DNA of 64,000 bases from Selaginella moellendorffii (GCF_000143415.4 NW_003314277.1:1811185-1875184); one strand, 5' to 3'. Shown: positions 1 to 12,579, numbered from the stretch's first letter. Notes: generated from the sequence alone by a model not told the origin. Program-made: numbers and translations.

Positions 1-950
1 CACAACTTGATTGTAAAAAACTAAAGGGAATAATTTGATAGACGATCCATACGGTTAAGGGTCTTGGGATATTTAGGGTTAAATGTCCTTGGGTTCAAAT
101 AGTACTTGGAGTGACTTCTTAGGAAGTCCAAATTCAAGAGCTTATATTTGGTATTAAAGAGATCTTGACTCTGACTTTATTGGTTAGTTTACATGTTGAG
201 ATTGACAGTTTAGTTGCCTCCAATTGGGCTCGACCCAAGGGGTAGGGTGTTAAGAGAACAAGGCTCTCAAGAGAGCTACGGCTCTTAGCTTCCGTTCACG
301 AGGGTGTGAATTTATAGGGAAGTTTGGTAAATTCTAAGCAACCAAAAGGAACAACTCGAGAGATGATCTATATAGGCTTTAGGATATTTGGGGTTAAACG
401 TCCTTAGGTTTGAATATTATTGGGTCAAGTGATCTCCTAGAAAATCCAAATTCAGGAGCTTATATGCTTGTGCTTAAGTCTAGTCTAATCTAGAGAGGGG
501 GATTGAGAGAGAATTTGGGAATCTATGAATGAATAGCTAACACTCTATTTCTTGTATAATGAGTAGTTAAAACCAAGTAGGACTAAGTAGGAGCTATTAC
601 AATAGGCAATAACTTTAGCAAGTGAACTTAATCAAGGCTAAGGCACTGATGGTCAAATAAACAAGGTAAGCTAATAAATTGTGATTTATAATTTGGTATC
701 AAAGTGGGTCTTGGATTTAACTCTATTGGTTGGCTAGAGGAATCACACTAAATGTTGAAATTGACATTTGGCAGGTTTAGTTTGCCTCTGGCTGGGCTCG
801 ACCTGAGGGGTAAGGTGTTAAGAGAGCAGGCTCTCGAGAGAGCTGCAGCTCTCAACTTCTGTTCACAAGGGTGTAAATTTGTAGGAAAGTGTGGTGGATT
901 GTAAGCAACCAAAGAAAACAACTTAAGAGACAGAAATAATATTAATAAAG
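1..950 (+). repeat. Decayed LTR and leader pieces of a gypsy-family retrotransposon
   Basis: Two diverged copies of the same block lie in tandem. Segment 45-145 matches 363-467, and segment 149-375 matches 694-935. Each second segment opens with a tRNA-iMet-like primer-binding site (TGGTATTAAAG at 149; TGGTATCAAAG at 694), so each looks like an LTR end followed by the untranslated leader. The 480-690 stretch resembles the LTR tails at 22650-22886 and 26610-26844 by eye (shared GGGGGATTGAGAGAGAAT-type sequence). This places the fragments in the same family as the element at 22321-26844. No gag or pol reading frame follows. Confidence 0.6.
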
Positions 951-2440
951 GAATTGATATACCACCATGGGAAAACCATACAAGCCACGACATGATCCTC
1001 CGCAACACCATTTAGTAAAACAAGTTTATCATTGCTAGATCATTATCGAGTAAAGCAAGTATCAATGGTCTTTAATAAAGTTTACTAGCAATCATTAATT
1101 GCAAAGAAACCAACAATCATTCTTCAACTTACCTTCATAAGACCCAAACACTAAACTCATGTCATCGAGTCATATATTTATCCAACATGAACGTAATACC
1201 CCAGGTATGAAATAAAAGCTCATGAACAAGCACAAACTAAATGACCACTCAAATCGAATCAAACTGCAATAAACTCACTAAAACATTTAGCCAATAGCTC
1301 TAAACATGTCTTGAAGAGGCTAGCTATGCATGATGAATACTCAGTCAAAACTAAAGTGAAGACAATAAAATGGATTTATAGTGGTACACAACCTCCTCAT
1401 AGACAAAACTATATTACAAGTACTAACATTTCAACTTTTTGCAACTTCAAAGGTTTATATGAATATCAAGTGCCAATTCAATTTGACAAAATGTAACATA
1501 AATGCCACACCCCATCAGTAGAGATTTATAACACCAAACACCACTAACTTTTATTCACAACTCAAACAAGTTTATGCTATCTCTTTTTGACCAAACTCAA
1601 AACTAATCTAACACCAAGTTACTTAAGGAGCAATAGCAAGGTTTCCTATAAAAGAATTGAGCAACTCAAGTCTTCAATAGCAAGCCTAAACAAAATGGTT
1701 TAACATTTCACCACTATCCATTCCACAACTCATCATTTGTAAGACCATCATTTCCAACATGCACCAAAATAAAGGTTCTTAATTGCATGATATGAATATG
1801 AGCAATAAGTTAACATCTTGTTGTAAATCATTTCTCCCAAAAGAGAAAATGATTTATGCATTTGATCCTTTGTCCTTGAGGACTCTCTTTTCAATCTCAT
1901 CTTTAACCAAACCTGAAGCTTGTATTTGCCCTGTCTTCAGTCCAATCCAAGAAAAGTTTATGAAAAAGCACAACAAGAACTACTTAAATTAATAGATTTA
2001 TCCCTACAGTCTTAATTAATCCATTTATAATCATGCTTATGAAGGATCCACTAGTGTCATGCTAAACAGTTATGGATTAGCTTATTTGCCACTCAAAGCA
2101 AACCCAAAAGAGGTTTACTTTCACCCATGGTACATGATTCAACTCATGGAAACCATCAATAGACTAACATTAACTTTGCCAACTCAAAATATAACCTTAA
2201 GTTGTTAATATGCCTCACTCACAAGCCCAAGCACAAACTCATGCAAACAAAACATCTTAGTCCAACTTATGAGCCCAAGAGCAAGCTCATAAAATATGGT
2301 ACAAAAAGATAACCAAAATACATACCCAAGGAACAAATATAAAGTCTTAGCACCCAAATATATACCCATTTGGATTATTGCTTTCATCTCTGTGTATGCA
2401 ATGAGACTAATTGCCCAATCTCATTAGATAGTACTCGTTG
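951..2440. other. AT-rich stretch without a supported gene
   Basis: Only short, unconvincing reading frames (under 70 codons) occur on both strands. Its right edge abuts a minus-strand primer-binding site, so some of it may be internal sequence of a decayed minus-strand retrotransposon. I see no coding similarity. Confidence 0.6.
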
Positions 2441-2448
2441 AAATGTAT

Positions 2449-2890
2449 ACTCTGATACCAAATGTAACACACATGGATTTCACCCTTTATCCTATGGTGA
2501 TTTATCATAGAATAACCACAAAGTAGAATCTAAACCCTTTATGTGCCACATATCATATGCTATGTGCCATATGCCATGTGTCCAAAGATAGTGAAGTGAA
2601 ACCCAAGTTTCAAGGCCTTAGGCCACTGAATAAAAAAATGGAGCCAAACTCTCAAGCATGAAGCTAAGGAGCAAATGAACTAAAGCATAGAGCGACTCTC
2701 AAATATACAACCCAAGGAGTAAAAGGGGAGCAACTTGAAACAGTCCTAGAACATCCAACATCCCAATGCTAGAATCAGCACATAGAGCTAAATGAAGTTT
2801 GGCGTTATTTTAACATATCAATGGCCTAACACGAGGATATAAGTATTTCATCAACTAGCATATAGAACTTGGGTTTAAACCCAAGCTAGA
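2449..2890 (-). repeat. Minus-strand LTR fragment with adjacent primer-binding site
   Basis: Read on the minus strand, an LTR-like segment ends in GTTACA (plus position 2463). It is followed after two bases by TGGTATCAGAGT (plus 2449-2460), a near-perfect plant tRNA-iMet primer-binding site. The same LTR-like sequence recurs on the plus strand at about 20320-20790, where the block containing GTTAGGCCATTG and the end resembling CCATGTGTACA can be recognised. No second LTR or internal coding region was found nearby, so this is a truncated element. Its outer boundary is uncertain. Confidence 0.55.
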
Positions 2891-3299
2891 TGCAAAACAA
2901 GGACAGGCATGCAAGCAAGAGTTAGATTATGCCTCAGGTTAATTAATCATGCCTAACCTACCCAACTAAACTTATTTATACAAATAACATAGTTTTGGTT
3001 TATAGTTTTTATATAAGGAAGTACTTAATTACATAAATTATAAATGAATTAGGAATTAATATTAATTGTAAAATAATATATATTGTCTTTATAAACTATT
3101 TGAAATAAAGAAATATATAGTTACTATTAAATATAGAAATGGTAAATAATATATTTTAAAAAATCATAATATTAGTTAACAATTGTATATTATGACACAA
3201 TTTAAGAATGAAAAATTTAGTAAGTTTGCAACCAAAATCAAAGATAAGTTTTATTTCTAAGTGTTTCTGAAAGGATTTTATATTGCTATAAATAAGTTT
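2891..3299. other. AT-rich intergenic sequence
   Basis: Very AT-rich sequence downstream of the DUF26 gene. No feature is supported beyond presumed 3' flank. Confidence 0.5.
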
Positions 3300-3692
3300 T
3301 TAAAAATAATTATATATTTCATACCGTAAGTAGCAATTATTATCTGCAGAACACATGGCAAATCCAGTTGATAACATAGTTTGTTGATCATTGAAAGCTA
3401 TTATAACAGCTAAGCAATGTAAGCAATCTTTAGCATTTGAACTTATAGAACAACGAGATGTTCCATATATTTCTGTTGGTGACTTGTAATTGAGTGTTTT
3501 TGAAATGGCATCCTTAGAATATATTTGTCTATAGACATCAGTTAATTGATCTCGAAACCCTTCAGGGGCTATTTCATTATTAGATCTAAAATATCCTGGA
3601 GTAATATCCTCACAAGGTTGTGAAAAACTGGTTCTAACTAGTATCAGAAAACTATACACCAATAATATAGTAGTTGTGAAAACAAATTTCAT
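3300..3692 (-). CDS. Secreted single-domain DUF26/Gnk2 (ginkbilobin-like) protein
   Basis: The 130-residue frame starts with a hydrophobic signal peptide (about residues 1-24, cleavage plausible after TSFS). The rest fits one Gnk2/DUF26 domain. The family's diagnostic C-x8-C-x2-C is seen as CSISSNAKDCLHC, and the domain closes with CYLRYEIYNYF, like the usual GC-x-LRY-F ending. A cysteine just after the signal peptide (QPCED) and one in FAMC complete the usual set. Family members are extracellular; ginkbilobin-2 is an antifungal mannose binder, and tandem DUF26 domains occur in receptor-like kinases and plasmodesmal proteins. Here there is no transmembrane segment or kinase, so an apoplastic defence role is inferred. 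It sits alone among repeats. It may be a functional gene or a relic; the frame is intact, and a further 3' exon cannot be excluded. Confidence 0.7.
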   Translation of the reverse strand: MKFVFTTTILLVYSFLILVRTSFSQPCEDITPGYFRSNNEIAPEGFRDQLTDVYRQIYSKDAISKTLNYKSPTEIYGTSRCSISSNAKDCLHCLAVIIAFNDQQTMLSTGFAMCSADNNCYLRYEIYNYF

Positions 3693-4270
3693 TACAATAA
3701 GTATAAGAAGAATATAGATAGTAAAGTTGTGTAAATTCTATGCTTATAATATTCAATATGTCTAGTACAATAAATACATATGATCATAAATTATAAAATA
3801 TTTATAACAAATCCATAATTTGGTTTTAACAAAAATAACACATAAAAATAAAATTTATAATTAAAATTTAATTTTTTTGTAATTTTTATCTTTAGATAAA
3901 TACCAAATGGACAAATATCTAATGGATTATCCAATGACTATATTCCTTCTACTAACACTTATTAGAAAGGTTATTAGAAGGGGAACTTAGAAAATATAAC
4001 AGTATTTTTTATAAAATGGTTTTTAGTTTGCCATTAGGTAAAAATATTATAAGTGGATATTTTAAGAATATTATAAATAAAATATTTGAAATTTTATATA
4101 CTAATTAATTAGCATTTTTGTTTATGAGTGCTAATGGGTAATGGATATATCAAGAATATACTTGGATATTCTAACATAATTTATCTTTATTTAAAAGTGC
4201 TATTGGCATCGGGGGACAGATATACTCTTACCCTTGGATTTGTACAATTAATGGTTTGGATGCATTGCTT
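3693..4270. other. AT-rich 5' flank of the DUF26 gene
   Basis: AT-rich sequence between the DUF26 start and the first Helitron-like element. It presumably holds the gene's promoter. No other feature is seen. Confidence 0.4.
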
Positions 4271-4789
4271 TCTTAGAAACGGTTATGGCCCTTTGTATCT
4301 AAGGGTTCACCATCAAATCAAAGATGTGAAGAGGGCAGTGAGGATATAGCATCGTCTCAAGGTTTGGTCTCCACCAAATTGCTGCACACTCTCCAATCTG
4401 GGAAAAAATGGGAATGAAAAAAACCAAAGTTTCTTCATGTATATTTCCGCCATACCAGCCAGCTGGGCTGGATTGAAGCTGCCGTTGGAGAAAACTTGCT
4501 TGTGAGCTTCCTCTTAAATCCTTCCAAACAAGTTTTCTCCAATCTTGCAACAACCAAACTTTCATGGTTAACTTTCTAGTCAACTCAAAAGTCAAACCTT
4601 GCCCATTGACTTCTTAAAGTCATCCACACACAAGGGCCGAATTTCCACATCGTCATTTACTTTCTCGTTGAGCTGCAAAGATTTTGGAAAGTTTGAGAGA
4701 GTAAGAGTCAAAGTTGTAACTACCTCAGCTTCCTTGGCCAGAAGCTCCCGCACTGGCACGTAAGCAGCTGCAGTACATAGGTTCTATAT

Positions 4790-5235
4790 ACATGGCGAGG
4801 AAGCTTGAAAAACGTATTCCCGAATTGCAGGAGCAGCAAGTGTGGATAGAGGATTACACTGCTAAATTACATCACTTGAATCACCAAACCAAAGGTATCA
4901 ATCTCTGCTCTTTGTTACTCATCACTCTTTGGTATGATCTTCTCTTTTCTTTTATTATTTCTTGTGTCAGGAGTGTAAGAAGCTCTTTGTGGTTCTCCTC
5001 CCCAAAAAACAATACTTCGCTGTTCAAGCTACTGGCAGTTCGTTGTTAAAGCTCTACGACAATGTACAGGTAAAAGAAGAAACGTGTAATGACTGCCACT
5101 CCCGTTTGTGTTTTTTTGTTTGAGAATTTTTTTTTCCTCTTTTGCTGATGTGAGAATCGCTACTGCAGATATATGGCCCAGTGATCTCCGTAACAGCTTT
5201 CAAGGTTCACTTTTAATGCCATTAGTGGCTGAAGT
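4790..5235 (+). pseudogene. Gene fragment, copy 1 (exons with intron)
   Basis: A coding-like exon (MARKLEKRIPELQEQQ...) is followed by a GT...CAG intron-like stretch and then an exon reading ECKKLFVVLLPKKQYFAVQ up to a donor near 5067. The same exon-intron-exon block recurs at about 10770-11180 with many substitutions and stops. Retention of the intron means the fragment was copied at DNA level, as in Helitron capture. The source gene is not recognised. Confidence 0.5.
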
Positions 5236-5769
5236 CTGCCAATCTGGGTGAAATCAATGTCACTTACAACAGACATAAAACCACCATTTGTCTCCGAGTA
5301 AAGCTCCAGCAGCCATAGAGAGTATCTGCCAGGAAAAAAACAGTTAGATAGCACTGCAAGTACTGGGTATCCAATAAACCAACGGTTTCAAGGGAGAGCG
5401 ATCTGCACACGGTAGACACAGTCCACAACGAGAGTAGAATGGCCTCTTCTTTTGCCGCTGCAGTTTCACAGGCTTATATTGAAAGCGTCCGAGTTTTAGA
5501 ATATGATGAAACTATAAAAGGCTGTTACCTCAGTTAGGTCTATGTCACTCTTAGATCTGTCTAGATCCTCGGTTGTTTCCCCAGGTCTGACAAAGTTGGT
5601 TGTAGATGGTTGAGAGGCCGGAAAAACACCAAACTGTTTTTCATTAGAAGGTAGGAAATGTCTATCTTTAAGAAGCAAAGATCTCCCTTCGTTTTGCTTC
5701 CCAAGTGGTGTCGAAGTACATGCAAATAGTAAGCTTACCCAGCTGTGACTGAACAAACTCTTTTACTGC

Positions 5770-7260
5770 GTGTAGGCCAGAGTCGTTGAGCGGACACCTT
5801 CCAGGAGCGATTTGAATGAGGTTGTTTATGGACAGGTACCGAGACTTTTTGTTCTTTCAGTTTTATTCACTTTTATCATTTGCAGGACCATCAGGTGCGA
5901 GATGATCTGTATTTGCTTTGAAAGGTGCTAAAGTACCTTCCATTGTTTTGTTCTTGACAGGAATGTCGAGTGGAGAAGCCACGGCCCCCGTCACTGCAAA
6001 TCACGAACGGTCCGGATCAACACTCCTCGGATCCAAGGATCCACGCAAAGGATATGGAACTCTTCGTAGAATTTGCATTTTCAATGGTGAGATTGTGCAA
6101 AGGGCACAAGGATTTTTTTTCAGTAAACAAGTCCTTTCCGTGTTGATGTGAAGTCGGTTCTGGTCTCTGCACCCTGATGCTACTGCATTCTCACGAAGCT
6201 TCCTCTTTTCCACCTACATTTGAAGTATTGCAGAAGTACATACTAAAAGAGCGAGTGCTCATTGCTAATGGTTTTTCCTTTCCTTGCAGTATTATTGCAC
6301 AGGGGCGGCTTGATTGGAGCAGCCAATGTGTTAGCTTGCAATCTCTTTCATGTTCCTGGTTCCCTCCAAGCTTCAAGTTCCAGGAAACATCCAAATCCTG
6401 TCTGCCACTGCTGCTCCTCGTATGTACTTACATATAGGTTTCCTGGTTTGAGTTATACAGAATTTCTTCCAACAGTTTTTGAGGCACTCTGCATAAGGAG
6501 ATTAGGTGCAAGTCAGGCATAAGCCTGTGGCAAACAGTTACAATGACGGCTACAAGCATTCTAGGTACTCAGAATGTTTCTTTAACCCCCTTTCTATACA
6601 CATATGTATTTGCATCTTTTGATTTATCCATTCTACATTCTATTGTTCTAATCCTTGATAGCTTTAGTATTTCTCCATACTACTCCCCAGTGAGTTTTAA
6701 TATTTCTCCAACTTTTCTTTGGATTTCACAAGTATCCTTATTTGCTGATTCATGGGGTTTGGCATGATCACTTTATAACACTAACACCTCATATATTTGT
6801 TTGCCAGTTTTTCTTTCTCTCACAAGTCTCAAATTGAAAGGGAAGACCAAGCTTGAAACACAGCCCCAGATGCAGATCCCAGGAGTTTCTAGGCGCTCCA
6901 TGCCAATAAAGCCGCTAGGGGAGATCCTTCAAGTCATCATCTTGACATGGCGTAAGCAAAGATTTATAAAAAAAACAGAAAAAGTGTAACTCATACCACC
7001 ACCCATAATCTCTGCGCAATTTATTTCATCTCCCTAGGCATTAGTGAAAACGAGATGGTGGCAGCTGCCATGGATACTGCCACGTGAAAAGGAGCTGCCT
7101 GGGGAGGATGAACAGGCAGCTTTAAGAGAAAAGCAGGGTTAGCGGCTTCAAGAAATGGCAGCAGCAGAACGATCCTCAAAGGTTACTGATTTAGAAAATG
7201 AGGTGGAATACTTGAAGAACCTTTTTCGGGATCTGGACTGATTGGAGAATGGGCAAGAGG
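5770..7260 (+). pseudogene. Further exon-like remnants of a coiled-coil gene
   Basis: Short coding-like islands are separated by intron-like AT-rich gaps. They are about 5788-5838 (VERTPSRSDLNEVVYGQ), 5963-6100 (CRVEKPRPPSLQITNGPDQ), 6830-6960, and 7030-7240. The last contains a charged, heptad-like run including EDEQAALREKQ and LENEVEYLKNLF. The islands are interrupted by stops and change frame. The charged heptads suggest a coiled-coil protein, possibly kinesin-like, but I cannot name the source. They are most simply remnants of the same captured gene as 4790-5235. Confidence 0.35.
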
Positions 7261-9060
7261 ACTCTTTGCTGGTAGAAGCAGGATTTATGACAAAGCAAGA
7301 AGCACAATTTTTTTAAAACAAGGTAGTATGTAAAGCTAAGGGAGAAAGCATTAAGGTGGTAAAAGATAGTGAATAGTTGCGACATTCTAACATCACAGAA
7401 GTACCCTCTTCTTAAAATTGCAGAAAGCCTTTTATTCAAGGAACAGTTGCGTAAAATACAAGTTTCCTTTTTGTCAGCTGTTTAGCTTCTGTGTGTTCGG
7501 CATTAACAATTGAAGATTTTGCACCACTGGCAGAAAACCCAAAAAATCGGGATCGTGCACTTGAGGGACACATTTGAGCAAAAGCTTTTGGAATCTGACT
7601 TTGTTCTTATGTCAAGATTTCAGGATAAATACAACACAGAGAATAGTCCTTGGCCTTGCTTTAGAGAGATCTCCAAGGTACATAGTTAAATTCATCACAT
7701 TTGTTTCTGTTATTTTCAACTGCACATGTGTTGCCCCATCAAGCCAGATGACTGCTCAGATTCTTCTCAGATAATTCAAATTCTCTGCTTGAGAAAGTTG
7801 TGATCGCAACAAACAAGTACTTCAAGTCGCCTGGATTGCTGTCAATATTTGATCATGACTTAAAAGCACTTGGATAGAATTCTTTCACAATTTTTTGCAG
7901 GCCTGGCACTGAAACAAAGTGGCATTGACAATGAAGTAGCCAATGAACTTACACGTGACTCAAGTTGTGTAGTTTATTATACATAATACTAAGATATATG
8001 TGAAACATCAGCTACTCGAGCAACTTGGGGAAGGTGAGTATGACACATTTCTTGGAGCTTCCTCTTCATAGTGGCCTCCCACGCCTCACTTCCATCATCA
8101 TTAGTACGTGATGAGTGAGAACGAACGAAATGCCTTTAAAAGAATAAACAGATTTACATAACATATAATATGTATAAGATGAGCGTCTCTAGCAAAGTTC
8201 TCCAATTGTACCTTGAAGCATTGTTCAAAAAAAATGCAAAGAGTAAGACAAGCATCCAGATGACCATTGTGTTTGTGGTGCCATATAAGAAGAGGATCTA
8301 CCTCCGGAACTAAGTGACTTGTGCAACGTTTCTGAGCCACCCAACTTAGACAACACTTGGGCCATAACAATCCTTTTCTAATGTTTTCTGATCAGACAAG
8401 TTGCATCAAAGAACTTCTTGGGTTCATGATTGGAGTTTAGACTATGACCCTTTACAGGAGTAGTGACAACAGAAGTAGGTGAAGATTTTTTTTCTAGATT
8501 CTTGAGAGTCCAGAGCTGGTTGCCAGAATCTGGTAATTGAACTTTTATTATTATAGATATACTCTTTCTTTTGGTTTTGAAGGTATGCTTAATCAACTTG
8601 CAAAGACTTATGAAAAGCTCATTGAATTGCTAAAAGACTTACTGGTGGTGAGGAGGATGCAAAGAGAGACTCTTCCCATTCTTTTTTGACAAATTGTCAA
8701 CTACCAACCTTGGAAAAGGATAATCCCAGGATCTTTGCTGAGCCATGTCTAAAGGAGTGTCATTATATAGTCATTTACAGCTTTTAATGCAATATGTTGG
8801 TCACAGATAATTTCTTCCCCTCTTCTACGAGGCTAGAGTGGATGAAAGTGCTTATAAGCTGCATTTTGCACCTGCAAACTTTCTCTTTTCTTTTTTTTTA
8901 GACCACATAAAAGTCTACCTAAGATGCCACCAAGTCTCATTAGCGGGAGAAGTCTCATTACAGGTAAAATCAGCATAAGTCATTGTTCTATTATTTTATT
9001 TTTTAAAAAAGTGTTGTTCTAACCCAAAGTATGTATGATTACATTTTTTCATACTGAAAA
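7261..9060. other. Interior of Helitron-like element A, nothing coding
   Basis: Mixed-composition sequence with scattered short frames and no recognisable protein. It precedes the 3' hairpin end of the element. Confidence 0.4.
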
Positions 9061-9654
9061 CATTCTCTACTTTTTCAGCGGAGCTGGGATCCCTGTTAGT
9101 ACTCTCTTATAACGGTTATGGCTGTTCATATCTGAGGGTTTCATGTTTGACTCTCTCTTGTGTCACTGTGCAGCATTGGGAACGAAACAAGGAGAGCAAG
9201 CTTCACTATTGATAAGTTTCTTTCTCTCATTTTTCACAGTTGAGTCGCCACTGTTTCTGGGTCTCCAGAATGTATACTTTGGAACGGGTATGTGTATGAT
9301 TTACGGTCTTTGCAATGTCGTTTGAATGTGTTTGCATAAGAACAGGTCATGAGTACTGGGAAGATGAAGGCATTGAAGAAAAAGAGCTAGCATGCAGGTA
9401 AATGATGAACATATTTCACCCATATGATCCTGTCACCTATAGGTATCAACATACTTCTGTGTGACCAGTGTTTAAATTTATCCTTTCGTCCTGATTACAG
9501 AGTGGAGCCTCTGATATCTATTCTTTTTGGAGAAGGTCAGTGAATATCTTGGGATACAGGTAATCATAGTGCTTTGTAAGTTTTGTTGTCAAAGCTAGAG
9601 GAAATTCTTCGGTTTGGTTTTGTCACAGTTTTTTATGGTAGTATGGTGACAGAA

Positions 9655-9794
9655 AGGCTATCTAGAAGTCCCAATGGTAGACTTAATGCTACAAGTAAGT
9701 CTTCCTCTTTGCTATCACATCATTCTCATGTGGATCCAGGATACAAAATCTGAGCACCACTACATATTGGTATCTGATAAACGACTGCAGTGGC

Positions 9795-9838
<44 letters not shown>

Positions 9839-10345
9839 GAGATTTGGAGTTGGAATCACAGCAGCAGCAGCATCACCAGCAAGAAGATCTTAAGGCCATG
9901 AGAATTCTCCACCAGAATTCTCAACCCAGTGGCAAGGTGAGCTTCACTGTGGTTGCGGTGCTCTAGAGCAGGTTAATGACCATGCGTTTCTCTACAGGGG
10001 CATGGTGCTGTATAAATCCAATTAGTCTGGAGACAAGGAGCATCATCACACCCATGGAAGTGTATCAATTATTGTGACACACTAGGTAGGATCCAATCCA
10101 ACTTCAGCAACTTGCAGAGAAAGAGAGAACTAAGAAAAACAAAGAATAGTGGCCATGGCCATATCTGGACAAATTAAGTGAGATTGTGTTGTAATACTAC
10201 ATTGTTTATAAAGTGTCTCCTGCCATTGGCTGTCTAGAAGTCCCAATGGTAGAGCTAATTTGTAAGTCGGAATCACAGCAGCAGCAGCAGCATCACCAGC
10301 GAGAAGATCTCAAGGTTGCACGAGAATTCTTCACCAGGTATTTCT
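9655..10345 (+). pseudogene. Locally duplicated exon fragment
   Basis: Two coding-like segments occur twice about 440-570 bp apart. GGCTATCTAGAAGTCCCAAT at 9656 recurs near 10229, and a CAG-rich stretch encoding SESQQQQ-HHQ-EDLK lies at about 9855-9925 and again at about 10268-10340. The second copy is a little less disrupted. This is a small internal duplication inside the Helitron-like element. The source gene is unknown. Confidence 0.5.
9796..9840 (+). repeat. (GA)n microsatellite
   Basis: An almost pure GA dinucleotide run with one GG interruption near 9828. Confidence 0.95.
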
Positions 10346-10769
10346 CACATGTACGTAGTGGCAAAGCCAGTGTCGGTGAGCAGGTTGGTGTGAGGGACAG
10401 GGATGAAGATCTCACGAAGGACAGGGAAAAAGATCTTGTAGGGTCTGCCATCGCCCACAAGCAGTGGAATTACGTTTTTTCAAGCTTCCCGGAGGAAGAC
10501 TCAAGTCTGGAGAAAAACAGTAAAGAAGTTTCTTTCATCATTCACTCTGCTAACTTTGATAAATCTGCTAACTAGAGGTGGAAGGATTGAAGAGGAAGCT
10601 CATGAGCAACCAATGGTAGCTTTAATCCAGCCTGGGACAAGTATGATGGAAATACATGAAGATATAAAGAACTTTGATTTTGTTCATTTCCATTTCTTCT
10701 AGTTTGGAGTGTTTGTGGCAATTTGGTAGAGACCAAACTTTGAGGCGCTACATATCTTTACTGCCCTCC

Positions 10770-11180
10770 TCACATCACCAAACCAAAGGTACTGATCTTT
10801 GTTCTTCATTACTCATAATTCTTTTGTATGATCTTCTCATTTCTTTTATTATTTCTTGTGTCAGGAGTGTAAGAAGTTCTGCATGGTTCTCCTCCCCAAA
10901 AGACAATACTTTACTGTTTCAAAGAATCTCAAACTGCTGGCAATTCCATTGTTTAAGATTTATGATAATGTAGGTAAGAGAAGAAACATTTAATGTCTAC
11001 ATTCGCTTTTTTTTTTTTGTTTTTTTGTTTTCTTGCTTTGAGAAAGTTTTTCTCTTCCTTTGCTGATGTGAGAATTGTTACTGCAGAGATATGCCCAGTG
11101 ATCTCTGCCATCTTCTTGCAGCTTTCAAGGTTCACCTTCATTGCCATTGATTGTTGAACACTGGCAATCTGGGTGAATTT
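10770..11180 (+). pseudogene. Gene fragment, copy 2 (exon-intron block)
   Basis: This is the counterpart of 4876-5235. It has the same CATCACCAAACCAAAGGTA junction, the same intron-like TTTATTATTTCTTGTGTCAG, and the same ECKK-like exon, here degraded (GVRSSAW in other frames). It also has the following T-rich intron and the ATGCCCAGTGATCTC segment. The conserved order across two Helitron-like elements supports common descent of their cargo. Confidence 0.6.
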
Positions 11181-11419
11181 TTTCTTCCTTTTCTCCATTT
11201 TGTAAAACTATTAACTTACTATGAGTGGCTCTCTTTTTTTGTTTCAAACGTTTCTCTTATAAATGAAGATACACTCCCTCAGCTGGATAAAAGTGTAATG
11301 GAATCAAGAAAGAAATAAAAAATTACATGCCTACCATATACAATGTGTGTATACGATGACAAGAATATGTCAACCCACCTGAAGATTCTTGGGCAAGATG
11401 TGGAGGTGCTAATATTGTT

Positions 11420-11715
11420 TAATGCAGGAAGCAAATGAGTTATGTGAGCAGATGGAAAGCCTGCAGTTAGTGTTAATCAACAAGCTTTCTTGAAACAGCA
11501 AAATACAAAAGCGATGACAGTACAGCCAAGATGCAGTCGCTACATCTTTAATTGAGAAGGAAAAGAATAAATCTGCTACTAAGAGAAGACTGTGGGCTTT
11601 GATGAGACAGAAAAATCTAAGACCGAACAGGAGGTACTAAAGATTACGGAAGAACTTGAAGATGCATGGGAGTTGAACAGGTTTCTCAAAAAATACATTG
11701 CTGGCTATACATAAA
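11420..11715 (+). pseudogene. Coiled-coil exon remnant
   Basis: Coding-like text with charged heptads (EANELCEQMESLQL; TEQEVLKITEELEDAWELNR) is broken by stops. It resembles the tail of a coiled-coil protein, possibly the same source gene as the upstream fragments. The family is not identified. Confidence 0.35.
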
Positions 11716-12035
11716 AAAAATGGATGTCAGTGTGCAAAAGTGGAAGCATTTGTGATTTTTCTTCATGGTTTGGAAGGAATCTTACCTCTGTTCTCCCTGT
11801 GGGTTTGAAAATTAAAGAGTCACCAGGTCTTATGTATCTGTGTTGCCTTTGTCAAAGATTTACAAAAGTCCAACTCTTTTTCACTTTATATGGTTTGGCT
11901 CTTTCTTGCTTTATAATAGTCTAGATTTCTTAACTCTCAAATTTTCGAGTATGCACAATAGGAAACTAAAATTCACAGATCTCACTTATCAGCATTGCTT
12001 TGGTCAAAAAGTTATATTTAATGGCCTAACACTAT

Positions 12036-12547
12036 TGTGAGACACAAAATCCCTAGGCCCCAAAGTGGAGCCGGAAGGGCGCCACATGGTAATGGCCGAA
12101 GCGAGAGCCAAACGAGCGTAACACGTTTGGACCAAAAGCTCCAACTTGAAAAGTCAAGAGTGGGAGTGGAACTCCCAACGAAGTGCTCGAGGAACGAGCA
12201 CGAAGCGAGCAAAAGGCAAGGCTCCAAAAAGGGACCCAAAAGGACCAACACATGACACGTGGGAGTGTCCGAGATGGACTCGAGTTGGAGTCCGAAGTGG
12301 AGTCCGAGATGGACCCGAGTTGGAGTCCGAAGTGGAGTCCGAGATGGACCCGAGTTGGAGTCCGAAGTGGAGTCCGAGATGGACCCGAGATGGAGTCCGA
12401 GATGGAGTCCGAAGTGGAGTCCGAGATGGACCCGAGATGGAGTCCGAGATGGAGTCCGAGATGGAGTCCGAGATGGACCCGAGATGGACCCGAGATGGAG
12501 TCCGAGATGGAGTCCGAGATGGAGTCCGAAGTCGAGACCGAGACCAG

Positions 12548-12579
<32 letters not shown>

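Larger units (their letters stand above)
4271..9099 (+). mobile_element. Helitron-like element A carrying gene fragments
   Basis: The right end (9076-9099) has a small GC hairpin (CAGC-GGA-GCTG) followed by a TTAG|T end, almost the same as the CTAG|T end at 20219. The left end is placed at the TCTTAGAAACGG-type motif. Its continuation, AACGGTTATGG followed by a short imperfect stem, recurs at 9111 immediately after this element's end. Helitrons carry a 5' TC, a 3' hairpin plus CTRR, and insert before T. No Rep/helicase frame is seen, so it would be non-autonomous. The interior contains disrupted exon-intron fragments of a host gene. Both termini are inferred by comparison of only two copies. 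Confidence 0.38.
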
